DNA from: Chloroflexi bacterium HGW-Chloroflexi-2
Lineage (GTDB): Bacteria; Chloroflexota; Anaerolineae; Anaerolineales; Anaerolineaceae
Assembly: GCA_002840735.1 (NCBI GenBank)
Contig: PHBY01000011.1
Span: forward strand, 1-64,000
Length of the DNA stretch: 64,000 nt
Direction of reading: 5' to 3'
Part shown: one piece after another, positions 16,702 through 24,617 of the stretch
Layout: each line of letters starts with the position of its first letter
How positions within the stretch are numbered: position 1 is the first letter of the stretch
Notes under the pieces: generated by a model
The model's database searches: none
The model's input: only the letters and a program-made list of their open reading frames with translations
What the model was told of the DNA's origin: nothing
Translations under genes and position numbers: made by a program

Positions 16702-19281
16702 TTACAGGAACTGGTTTAGGGGCACATTGTCTTTGATGTACTCCGGGATCAATGTGCGCAGATCGGGGCTGATCTTGCGGAAGGCGTCACCGTGTGGGTT
16801 AAGATTGAGCCGCGCGAATTGTTTACTGTTAACAATATCACGGAAATCCGTATCCAGGATGTAGGCTTTGAACACCCGCCGGGCATCCTGCCACACGGAT
16901 TCCTCCGGCAGATAGCGACTATCGAACTTGTCGAATTCCTCGTCCAGCAGCTCTTCTTTGGTCTTGATATATGGGATCAACCCGAACAGGTACTCCAACA
17001 ATTCTTTCAAGGGCACACGCCGGTCGGTGTTGACCGATTTTCTTAATTTCTCCAGGCTGTAAAATTCTTTGGGCTGGTTCAAATGGTGCTTTTCGACGTA
17101 ATCGGCGGCGGCTTCGAAAGCCCCAGCATTCATTTTTTCCAGCACAGCAGGGTCCTGCGTGACCTGATCCGCAAATTTTTGAAAATACATGCGGTCAATC
17201 TTCATGCCATTTGGGCCAATTTCTTCGATTACAAATTTGCTCAATCGATCCACCCGGGTGCTGTCATAATCCGTATACACGTGACCGCCATCGGGGGTCG
17301 CATCGATTACTGGCAAGGATGGCTCTGGTGGCAGTTTTAAAACCTGATCATAATTGTATTTTTCTTCGAAGTACTCGCAATTGGCGAAAAAATCGAACAG
17401 TTTGAAGTGCTGTTTGGGGATTTTGCCCAATTCGGCTTTCCATGCCGGGTTGCTGATTTCTTTGACAAAGTCATAGGTGCGCGTACCGCGCCCTTTGATC
17501 TGAATAAAATCGGTCGGGGAGAAGATCGGGCGCATCAGGCACAGATTCAGAATGTCTTGGCAATCATAGCCGGTGGTCATCATACCTACTGTCACCGCCA
17601 CGCGGGTTTTGCCGGTGCGGTATTCCGGGTGAAAGTTGCCATAGCCGTTTAACTTATTGCTGGCAAAGTTGAGTGTCATCTGCTGGGCACCAGGGATCAG
17701 TGAGGTCACCTGAACAGCAAAGTCGGAGTTATATTTCCCCGGGAAAAGTTGATGCGCCATCTCGTTCAGAATCTGCGCGATTTTGGCGGCATGGTTCTGG
17801 CTGACACAGAAGACGATGCTCTTGCCAATTTCACCGCTGATCGGGTCGGGAAGGGCATGTTCCAGGAAAGTCTTGCAGAACACCGCGTTGGTATGGTCGG
17901 AAAAGAAGCGTTTCTCGAAGTCGCGCTGCACAAAAATCTCGGTCTGTTCTTCGCCTTCCTCGGTCTCCACCACCACCGAATAGCCTTCATCCGAGAGCAG
18001 TTGGGTGGTGATCTCGGTGCGTGCATCCACCACCAGCGGGTTGATCAGATAGCCATCCTTGACCCCATCAATCAACGAATAACGAAAGGTCGGGATGCCA
18101 TTCTCACAGCCGAAGGTCAGGTAGGTATCCAGCAGAGCGCGGCGTTCGAATTCACGCACATCCATGTTGGGGTGGGTTCCGTACGGGCGGGTTCCGAACC
18201 CGCCCGTACCTGATTCATCCATTCCGAATCCGCCTATCCCATCCACATTCTTCAGATAATCCTTCGGGGTGGCGGTCAGTCCCAATTTATACCCAATAAA
18301 ATACTCAAATACAGCCCGTGCATTTCCGCCAATGCTGCGGTGGGCTTCATCGGAGATCACCAGGTCAAAGTCACTCGGGCTGAACTCGCGTTTGTAGCGA
18401 TTGTTGGAGAGAAAAGTCTGCACCGTCGAAATAACAATTTCAGCTTTGCGCCAATCATCCCGCGATTGTTTGAAAATTACGGTATGATAGTCCGGTTTGA
18501 GATATTGTTTGAAAGCCTTCTCTGCCTGATCTTCCAGCTCCAATCGATCCACCAGAAACAGCACTCGTCGGGCATTGCCTGTGCGCAGAAAGAGCTTGAT
18601 GATCGCTGCCGAGACCAGTGTTTTGCCGGTGCCGGTTGCCATCTCAAACAGAAATCGGTCTTTGCCGTCCTGCACGACTTCCTGTACCGCCTGGATGGCT
18701 TTCAACTGGTAGGGGCGCAAAAAGCGCAGGTTGTTGTTTTGCAGGAAAACTGCACGTGTTTTTTCATCCTGCCAGGCAGGGTCGCGCTCATAATCCGGTC
18801 GGCTGGTCAGGACGATATAATCCTCCCGCACCAGTTCATGGACCAGGGCATTCGGGTTGGGCTGGAACACCTGAAAACCCTGCAGTTCCTCCTGCCGCGG
18901 GAAAACCGTTATGCGTTTGGGGTTGCCGTATCGGATATCCCACAGGTAATGGGTGTTGCCATTCGAAAGGATAACAAAGCGGCAATTCTGCGCACGCGCA
19001 TAGGTACGCGCCTGCTCCTTGCCGATCAACGGATTCTTGTCCTCAGCTTTGGCTTCCAGCACCACAAAAGGGAAGCCATTGGTATCCAGCAGCAGGAAAT
19101 CAATATAACCGTCAGCGGTTTTCTCAAAATCCTCCCCCAGATCATCCAGAGCCCTGGTCGAGATTTTGACATGATTCTCCAGCAGCACATTGGCCTTGCC
19201 GAGTTCATTATCCAACAAACGCCAGCCGGCTTCTTCCAATAATTTATTGATCTTAATGCGTGCTTTGGCTTCTTTGTCCAT
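16702..19281 (-). CDS. hsdR: Type I restriction endonuclease subunit HsdR, with an in-frame repeat insertion
   Basis: The 859-aa product from ATG 19281 begins MDKEAKARIK; an in-frame start at 19383 would add an unlikely leader. The nuclease domain has VVLEAKAED (Glu-x-Lys, about residue 77). The translocase has MATGTGKT (about 214), SDEAHRS (about 309), LTATPK and the helicase C lobe with QIKGRGTRT. The EcoEI-type C-terminal domain follows. Between LTATPKDYLKN and EFERRALLDTY there are roughly 25 extra Gly-rich residues, encoded by a palindromic repeat at 18181-18209 and its flanks. The insertion keeps the frame, so the protein may remain functional. Partner of the fused HsdMS. Confidence 0.9.
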   Translation of the reverse strand: MDKEAKARIKINKLLEEAGWRLLDNELGKANVLLENHVKISTRALDDLGEDFEKTADGYIDFLLLDTNGFPFVVLEAKAEDKNPLIGKEQARTYARAQNCRFVILSNGNTHYLWDIRYGNPKRITVFPRQEELQGFQVFQPNPNALVHELVREDYIVLTSRPDYERDPAWQDEKTRAVFLQNNNLRFLRPYQLKAIQAVQEVVQDGKDRFLFEMATGTGKTLVSAAIIKLFLRTGNARRVLFLVDRLELEDQAEKAFKQYLKPDYHTVIFKQSRDDWRKAEIVISTVQTFLSNNRYKREFSPSDFDLVISDEAHRSIGGNARAVFEYFIGYKLGLTATPKDYLKNVDGIGGFGMDESGTGGFGTRPYGTHPNMDVREFERRALLDTYLTFGCENGIPTFRYSLIDGVKDGYLINPLVVDARTEITTQLLSDEGYSVVVETEEGEEQTEIFVQRDFEKRFFSDHTNAVFCKTFLEHALPDPISGEIGKSIVFCVSQNHAAKIAQILNEMAHQLFPGKYNSDFAVQVTSLIPGAQQMTLNFASNKLNGYGNFHPEYRTGKTRVAVTVGMMTTGYDCQDILNLCLMRPIFSPTDFIQIKGRGTRTYDFVKEISNPAWKAELGKIPKQHFKLFDFFANCEYFEEKYNYDQVLKLPPEPSLPVIDATPDGGHVYTDYDSTRVDRLSKFVIEEIGPNGMKIDRMYFQKFADQVTQDPAVLEKMNAGAFEAAADYVEKHHLNQPKEFYSLEKLRKSVNTDRRVPLKELLEYLFGLIPYIKTKEELLDEEFDKFDSRYLPEESVWQDARRVFKAYILDTDFRDIVNSKQFARLNLNPHGDAFRKISPDLRTLIPEYIKDNVPLNQFL
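18181..18209. repeat. Palindromic repeat inserted inside hsdR
   Basis: Arms GTACGGGCGGGTT and AACCCGCCCGTAC form a perfect 13-bp stem with loop CCG. A partial copy of the core (GGCGGATTCGGA on the coding strand) lies about 35 bp away. It is translated as part of a Gly-rich insert (TGGFGTRPYG) and is related in design to the pair at 5747-5815. Confidence 0.85.
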
Positions 19282-19886
19282 TTTTTCTCTTACCCCGATG
19301 GGACATGGGCTGATTTTAGTATATAGAGTTTTGGAAATCGTGGCAAGTGAAAATCTCTGTAGTGTTCCTATGGAAAAGTACACTCATCTTCGTCAACCCC
19401 CCAGCCCTGCTTGAGCGATCAGCATGAACCTGTCACCTGCAGTCTGGATCATCAAATTCGGTGGTTCGTTGCCATTATCCCCTCCGGGGTTCTTTGTCAG
19501 CTGTCCCCTGTCTCCGGTCATCAGTCATTTTCCTCCTCTTGACAATATAGAACAATTATTCTATAATAATCCAGTACTAAACCTTGCACCTTAACAATTA
19601 CATATAAAAATCTAAATCCCAACCCTTAATCCCTCCAGGGGCATTTTTTGGTTGCCAGCTCAACACCTTCTGAAGGACCTGTAACACAGTGGAAGGCAGC
19701 AATTGTTTCGAATTGTTTCATGGAACAATTCAACTTGCTTGAAGCGCTTCGCCGTGCCCTGAAAGGGTGAGGGTACCAGGTTCAAATGTGAAATTACCCT
19801 CTCTTTCCCCTTTAAACTTTCAGCTATGACTTTCGCCTTTCGCCTTTCAGCTTTCAACTTTCAACTTTCGCCTTTAAACTGTCTTT
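19282..19886. other. 605-bp intergenic region upstream of hsdR
   Basis: Contains the hsdR promoter side, an orphan rightward promoter at 19539-19567, and a low-complexity stretch at 19805-19875 made of CTTTCAR/CTTTCGC words. Open frames here are by-products of these repeats. I see no convincing gene. Confidence 0.5.
19539..19567 (+). promoter_or_regulatory. Consensus promoter with embedded palindromic operator, no gene downstream
   Basis: TTGACA and TATAAT match the sigma-70 consensus exactly with 17-bp spacing. The spacer and -10 box contain a palindrome of TATAGAA and TTCTATA around 6 nt, an operator-like layout. A weak hairpin (CCCT/AGGG) and T-run follow at about 19632-19648, so a transcript of about 75 nt is possible. 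No rightward gene follows before 20363. Confidence 0.6.
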
Positions 19887-20231
19887 CTAAAACGGTTTTT
19901 TTCCAGATTTTTTGCCGGCTTTTGACACACTGAAGCGGTTGTCTTCCAAAGGATCCACCACAAAATAAGGGGGATTACCCTTTGGCCAGGGAGCCAGTCC
20001 TTGTTGTCGTAACCACTTGCCAATATTCGCGCTCATCAACTCACGGCAAGCTTCACTCCAGAATGCTTCTTTGTTGATATTCACTTCGAAGGGTTCTTCC
20101 CCTTCCAGTTCCAGCACAATCACATCCCACTCTGGTTTGAAATGTAAATCTCTATCTGCAACCGATACTTTAAAACCATAGCCAGCTCCATTGCGGCTAT
20201 GAGCGCCATTATTCCATGCTGTTACGATCAT
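19887..20231 (-). CDS. Hypothetical protein (114 aa)
   Basis: The ATG at 20231 (MIVTAWNNG) is preceded by a strong AGGAGG; an upstream start at 20255 is less likely. The protein is soluble and begins with SRNGAGYGFKV, then DRDLHFKPEWDVIVLELEG, a Trp-rich helix and PPYFVVDPLEDNRFSV, ending in a Lys-rich tail. The pattern suggests a small alpha/beta protein, but no family is recognised. It stands alone between hsdR and the zinc-ribbon TPR gene. Confidence 0.65.
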   Translation of the reverse strand: MIVTAWNNGAHSRNGAGYGFKVSVADRDLHFKPEWDVIVLELEGEEPFEVNINKEAFWSEACRELMSANIGKWLRQQGLAPWPKGNPPYFVVDPLEDNRFSVSKAGKKSGKKPF

Positions 20232-20362
20232 GTTTACCTCCTGGGTAGGATTCATTTCCTAATCCATGTAATTCTACCTTTATTGTACATCATCATCAGC
20301 AACAAAGCTTAATCCACGTATGAAGCCACTTGCCATACACGACGCATCCTTTTAATGGACTG

Positions 20363-21085
20363 TTACACTCCCCCACCAAGTTCTTGGGGGATTAATTCGT
20401 CTAGTGGCAAATCTCCATAGATAAATTGTAAGGCTTTTTGAATTAAAATTTCCTCTTTTTTCTTCAATACCACTGACTGTTGAGATTGTCGGATAAGGTT
20501 TTGAAGGGTTTTTTTAGCTTCGCGTTTACGTTTCTGAACCACATAAACAGCTGCTAATTGGTACCAGGCTTCTAATTGACCTGGATTTTGATCAAGAAGT
20601 GTAGTGTATTCGGTTTCTGCTTCGGAAAAATAGCCCAAAGCAGCCAATAATTTTGCATATTGCATGCGGACAGACTGTTTTTTGGGATTGGAGATTACCC
20701 TTTGGTGACAGTTTTTGAGGGCTTCTAGAGGGTGAATCAGTTTTCCATCTGATAGGGAAAAATTGATAATTCTTACGGGGTGTCGGTCGTTCAAACCGCC
20801 GATTAATACTGCTGCATGCAATGCTAATGACAACGAAGCAAGGGTATATTCAGTCAATTCATATTGGTCTGTCGTCTGACACTTTGGGCAGGTAATTCGT
20901 TGAGGAATTAGATATTCACTATATGGGGTTTGTTGTTTATGGATTAATCGTTTTTCGAGAGTAGGCCCATCCACATAAATTCTGCACAGTTTACGACGGA
21001 ATTTGTGCCCACAGGCAATACAGAGAAATTCCGTGATAAAAATCCTTTTGGAAGTAGGTATAGAAACAAAACTCGATCTACTCAT
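20363..21085 (-). CDS. Zinc-ribbon and TPR protein
   Basis: The 240-aa product has an N-terminal zinc-ribbon-like part with CIACGHKF and CPKCQTTD as two CxxC knuckles about 45 residues apart. A linker follows, then two to three tetratricopeptide-like repeats from about residue 125 (RMQYAKLLAALGYFSEAETEY, AWYQLAAVYVVQ). It probably binds a protein partner. No signal peptide or membrane helix is present. It lies 36 bp downstream of the 87-aa gene and may share its transcript. Confidence 0.65.
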   Translation of the reverse strand: MSRSSFVSIPTSKRIFITEFLCIACGHKFRRKLCRIYVDGPTLEKRLIHKQQTPYSEYLIPQRITCPKCQTTDQYELTEYTLASLSLALHAAVLIGGLNDRHPVRIINFSLSDGKLIHPLEALKNCHQRVISNPKKQSVRMQYAKLLAALGYFSEAETEYTTLLDQNPGQLEAWYQLAAVYVVQKRKREAKKTLQNLIRQSQQSVVLKKKEEILIQKALQFIYGDLPLDELIPQELGGGV

Positions 21086-21121
21086 AATCTTGCCATTTCC
21101 TGGTGATATAAAAACCTGGTA

Positions 21122-21385
21122 TTAACTGTGATCAATGGATTCAAGATAATCGCATATCGAATTCAAGTCTTCCTGCTCACTTTTTTTACGAGCATGGTTT
21201 GCTTCAGCAGCAACATATCCGATTAGTTTTTTGAGTTCATTCTGTGTTAATAATAACTCAGCACCAGATTCACTTAATGTAACTGTGTTCAATTGCATTT
21301 TGCAACATGCTGAAATAATATAATTATTTTTCAAAACTTCATACTCATAATTTGTTAATGGGATTGAAACCTTATTGGACATCAT
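21122..21385 (-). CDS. Small hypothetical protein (87 aa)
   Basis: Two adjacent ATG codons could start it; AGAGGT lies just upstream. The sequence (LTNYEYEVLKNNYIIS, LTQNELKKLIGYVAAEANH) is mostly helical with an acidic C-terminus. The segment SESGAELLLTQNELKKLIG resembles small proteins seen beside zinc-ribbon or plasmid-derived genes, but no name can be given. It is the first gene of a short leftward pair with the zinc-ribbon TPR gene. Confidence 0.55.
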   Translation of the reverse strand: MMSNKVSIPLTNYEYEVLKNNYIISACCKMQLNTVTLSESGAELLLTQNELKKLIGYVAAEANHARKKSEQEDLNSICDYLESIDHS

Positions 21386-21517
21386 ATTATTACCTCTTGT
21401 TTAGGCACATTATAATTGGTTTTTTCATTGCCTGGTAAAACCTGGATTAAAGTCATCTGTGTATCTTCAAACTACAAACATTCAGATCAAACTGAAGCGA
21501 ACTGTTATACTTAAACA

Positions 21518-21940
21518 ATGATCGAGATTACGCCCACCATTTCCATCGATGAAGCCGAGCTGGAATTTGATTTTGTGCGCGCGGCTGGTCCCGGGGGACA
21601 GAATGTCAACAAGGTCTCAACAGCGGTTCAACTGCGTTTTAATGTGATTGCATCGACCCTGCCAGTAGAGGTTAAGGAACGTTTGTTTAAAATTGCGGGG
21701 GGACGCATCAATAAAGATGGTATTTTGATGATCCATGCCCGTCAATACCGCACCCAGGAGCAGAATCGCTACGATGCCCAGGAGCGACTGGTCGAGATCA
21801 TTCGGCAGGCTTCTGAGAAACCCAAACCACGTAAGGCTACCCGCCCCAGTGTGACTGCCAGAGCAGCCCGCCTGGGAAGTAAAAAGAAACACGGCGAGAT
21901 CAAACGTCTACGCCGTTATAATCCCGACGATTGGGATTAA
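21518..21940 (+). CDS. arfB: Alternative ribosome-rescue factor ArfB (YaeJ)
   Basis: The 140-aa length equals that of E. coli ArfB. The catalytic GGQ is in AAGPGGQNVNKVST (about residues 26-28). The basic C-terminal tail (GSKKKHGEIKRLRRY) is the part that enters the empty mRNA channel of a stalled ribosome. The enzyme hydrolyses peptidyl-tRNA on non-stop ribosomes. Its TAA stop directly abuts the stop of the convergent pgl gene, with no base between them. Confidence 0.9.
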   Translation: MIEITPTISIDEAELEFDFVRAAGPGGQNVNKVSTAVQLRFNVIASTLPVEVKERLFKIAGGRINKDGILMIHARQYRTQEQNRYDAQERLVEIIRQASEKPKPRKATRPSVTARAARLGSKKKHGEIKRLRRYNPDDWD

Positions 21941-22684
21941 TTACAATTTACTGGCAGCGGCTTCGTCCAGCATCCACACCAGTCGACCATCCACAGGTTG
22001 AATCCGTTGGGCAGGCAGTCGCAGGGGATCAGGGTCTCCGTGCAGCACTTCCTGGAGACGATCCGCTTTTTGAGCACCACTGACCATAAAAATCACCTGC
22101 CTTGCCAGATTCAGAATTCGCGGGGTCTGGGTTACTCGATCGGAAGGCCTATCTTCATACTGTGCAGTTACAGCCATCACAGCTCGCTCTTCCATTAATG
22201 CTGTTGATTGCCCCGGGAATAACGAAGCGGTGTGTCCATCTCTGCCCATGCCCAACAACACCCAGTCAAAGCGGGGAAGTTCATGGCCTTTTTCTGCCCA
22301 GGTGCGCAGCATTTCTTCATAATTGTGGGCCGCTTGCTCAGCCGGCAATTCACCATCGATGGCATGCACCTGCTGTGCGGAGATCTTAAGCGGGTCGAGC
22401 ACGTTGCGTTTGAACTGCCCGTAATTGCTTTCTTTGTCTTGTGCTGGAACACAGCGCTCATCCACCCAAAAGAAGTGGATCTGCGTCCAGGGAAGTGTCG
22501 CGCGATAAGCATCACTACCCAGCAGATGGAACAGTCCCAATGGGGTGCTTCCTCCAGACAAGGCGATCAATGCCTGACCACGTTGCTGTACTGCCTGGTT
22601 GGTTGCCAGCAAAAAGTGCTTTGCGACCGCGTCTTCCAGTGTTGAGAGGTCGGGGTAGATACGAATATCGGGTTTATTGTTCAT
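21941..22684 (-). CDS. pgl: 6-phosphogluconolactonase
   Basis: The 247-aa product has the DevB/Pgl signatures ALSGGSTPLGLF, FFWVDERCVP, SNYGQFKRN and LGMGRDGHTASLFPG. It hydrolyses 6-phosphogluconolactone in the oxidative pentose-phosphate pathway. No zwf or gnd is in the window. It converges on arfB with abutting stop codons. The start ATG has only a weak site (TAGGGT). Confidence 0.92.
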   Translation of the reverse strand: MNNKPDIRIYPDLSTLEDAVAKHFLLATNQAVQQRGQALIALSGGSTPLGLFHLLGSDAYRATLPWTQIHFFWVDERCVPAQDKESNYGQFKRNVLDPLKISAQQVHAIDGELPAEQAAHNYEEMLRTWAEKGHELPRFDWVLLGMGRDGHTASLFPGQSTALMEERAVMAVTAQYEDRPSDRVTQTPRILNLARQVIFMVSGAQKADRLQEVLHGDPDPLRLPAQRIQPVDGRLVWMLDEAAASKL

Positions 22685-22821
22685 ACCCTATTTTTAACAT
22701 ACTTGTGAAAAAATGACCATGTTGGCGTAGACGCTTCGAGACATCTGGTACAAAGGTTGCAACATAAAGACTACAGTCTTTAAATGGCTGACAAATTTGT
22801 GAAGAAGATGGGTAACAGCCG

Positions 22822-24531
22822 ATGAATATTTTCTACCACCCCACCCGACCAGGATTGGTTCAGGAATCTGAAATCATCCAGCGTATTGATTCACTCAATG
22901 CAGCTGCACAGGATATGATCAGCCTTGCTCCTGCAGAGGGGCTGGATCTCAGCAAACGGGCTTATCAGCTTGCCACATCCACCGAATTTCGACATGATCC
23001 GTATCCCAAGGGTGTGGCGGATGCGCTTTTCAATATGTCACATTTCCATCTCGAACTGGGTGATACCATGTTGGCGCTTGCTCAGGCAAAAGAAGCCCTC
23101 AACATCTATAACGAGTTGCGTCATAGCCTCAGCCAGGCATCCACCTTGCGTTTGCTCGGGATGATTTATGTTCAGTTGAATGAATACAATAAGGCGATGA
23201 CGTCACTGCTCAAAGCCTTGGAATCGGCACGTCATCTCCTTGATACCCGTTTGATGGGTGAAATCACCATGACCATCGGACAAACCTATCTGGTAAGTGG
23301 AGAAATCGAACCTGCCATTTCTGAACTTAAAAAAGCAATCTCTCTTTTCCAGAGTCGTGATTTATCCATTCAGCTCAGCTATGCCTATAACTACCTGGCA
23401 GCTGCATATAAAATGCTTGGGGATTTTGAGGTCTTTGATCAGTATTTGCAGCGTTCAATCGAATTGGCGGAGGATTTGCGCGTTTTGCCGGTGCGCATTG
23501 ATAATCTTCGCCAAAAAGGTCAGAATGAGTTGCGCAAGGGGAATCTGGATACTGCCAAAGCTTATTTTGAGCAAGCAAGACAACTGGCAGAACACCAGGG
23601 ATACCAATCTGATGAAATCTCCTGTGATATCTGGCTCAGCGAAGTCGATCATTACCTGGAGGAACTGGCTGCAGCAGTTCAACGTCTGCTGAATGCCAAT
23701 GCTCGTGCTCAAACACTTCACTATGAAGAAGGCTGCCTGCGGGCAGATCGAAAACTGGCACAGATTTATGCAGAACTGAGCGATTACCACAAGGCGTATG
23801 AGCATTTCCAGAGTTTTTACCAGATTGAACAGCGCATCAAACGCGAGAAGAATGATCTGAAATACATGACCCTTGAAACAATCATTCGCGCCGATGCGCT
23901 GCAAAAAGAAGCTCGTATCATCCAGAACAAAAACGATCAGATCGAGAAGGAGATCACCGAACGGAAATGGGTGGAAGAAGCATTACGGCAGAGTGAGGAT
24001 AAATATCGTCGCGCGCTCAACCTGGATGTAACGACTTCTGTCAACACCCTGCGTTATTTCTACGATCTGGCTGAACAGGAAATCCAAAGGGTCAACCGTT
24101 ACCCTCACCCACTCTCCCTGCTGATTATTGACATTGACCATTTCAGTCAGGTAAACGAGCGTTTTGGTTACGTGATTGGCGATCAAGTGCTGCAATGGGT
24201 TGCCCGGCGTCTCAAAGATCTATTACGTGTCGTGGATGTGATCGGTCGCTATGGTGGTGATGCCTTCATAATGCTGCTGCCAGAAACCAGCCTGGAGAAT
24301 GCCTGCATCGTTGCTAATCGTATCAGTCAGCACTTTGCAGGCGCTGATTTTGAGGTTGCCGGTGAAAAACTTGCTCTCACGTTCCATGCCGGATTGGTGG
24401 AATATAGAAAAGACCTGCCGGTGGATGTCTTCATCCAACGTGCAGATCAGGCTTTGGAAAGAGCCCGGCAAAGCAATACCCAGCGCATTATGGTCTGGGA
24501 AGATGAATCTGATAATTCTGTCGATAATTAA
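22822..24531 (+). CDS. TPR protein with a degenerate GGDEF domain
   Basis: The 569-aa product has about eight TPR-like helical repeats (residues 15-340), a coiled-coil linker (about 350-400) and a C-terminal GGDEF domain. The signature is GGDAF at residues 478-482, so the metal-binding Glu is lost and diguanylate cyclase activity is unlikely. The inhibitory-site motif RVVD at 469-472, five residues before the signature, is intact, so it could still bind cyclic di-GMP. No membrane segment. It is followed 86 bp later by a paralogue with a nearly complete signature. Confidence 0.85.
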   Translation: MNIFYHPTRPGLVQESEIIQRIDSLNAAAQDMISLAPAEGLDLSKRAYQLATSTEFRHDPYPKGVADALFNMSHFHLELGDTMLALAQAKEALNIYNELRHSLSQASTLRLLGMIYVQLNEYNKAMTSLLKALESARHLLDTRLMGEITMTIGQTYLVSGEIEPAISELKKAISLFQSRDLSIQLSYAYNYLAAAYKMLGDFEVFDQYLQRSIELAEDLRVLPVRIDNLRQKGQNELRKGNLDTAKAYFEQARQLAEHQGYQSDEISCDIWLSEVDHYLEELAAAVQRLLNANARAQTLHYEEGCLRADRKLAQIYAELSDYHKAYEHFQSFYQIEQRIKREKNDLKYMTLETIIRADALQKEARIIQNKNDQIEKEITERKWVEEALRQSEDKYRRALNLDVTTSVNTLRYFYDLAEQEIQRVNRYPHPLSLLIIDIDHFSQVNERFGYVIGDQVLQWVARRLKDLLRVVDVIGRYGGDAFIMLLPETSLENACIVANRISQHFAGADFEVAGEKLALTFHAGLVEYRKDLPVDVFIQRADQALERARQSNTQRIMVWEDESDNSVDN

Positions 24532-24617
24532 CAATTGTTACAATTCACCAGCATAAAAATCAAAACCGCCAATTTTTAATGGATTCGGGTAGAATCTAGC
24601 TATCAGAAGGTGATGGT

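Noticed and set aside
15766-19242. Long plus-strand frames antisense to hsdR and hsdMS
   Set aside because: Codon-bias shadows of strong coding genes on the minus strand, without motifs or ribosome-binding sites.
19660-19857. 65-aa minus-strand open frame
   Set aside because: It translates CTTTCAR-type low-complexity repeats, has no ribosome-binding site, and its residues reflect the repeat.
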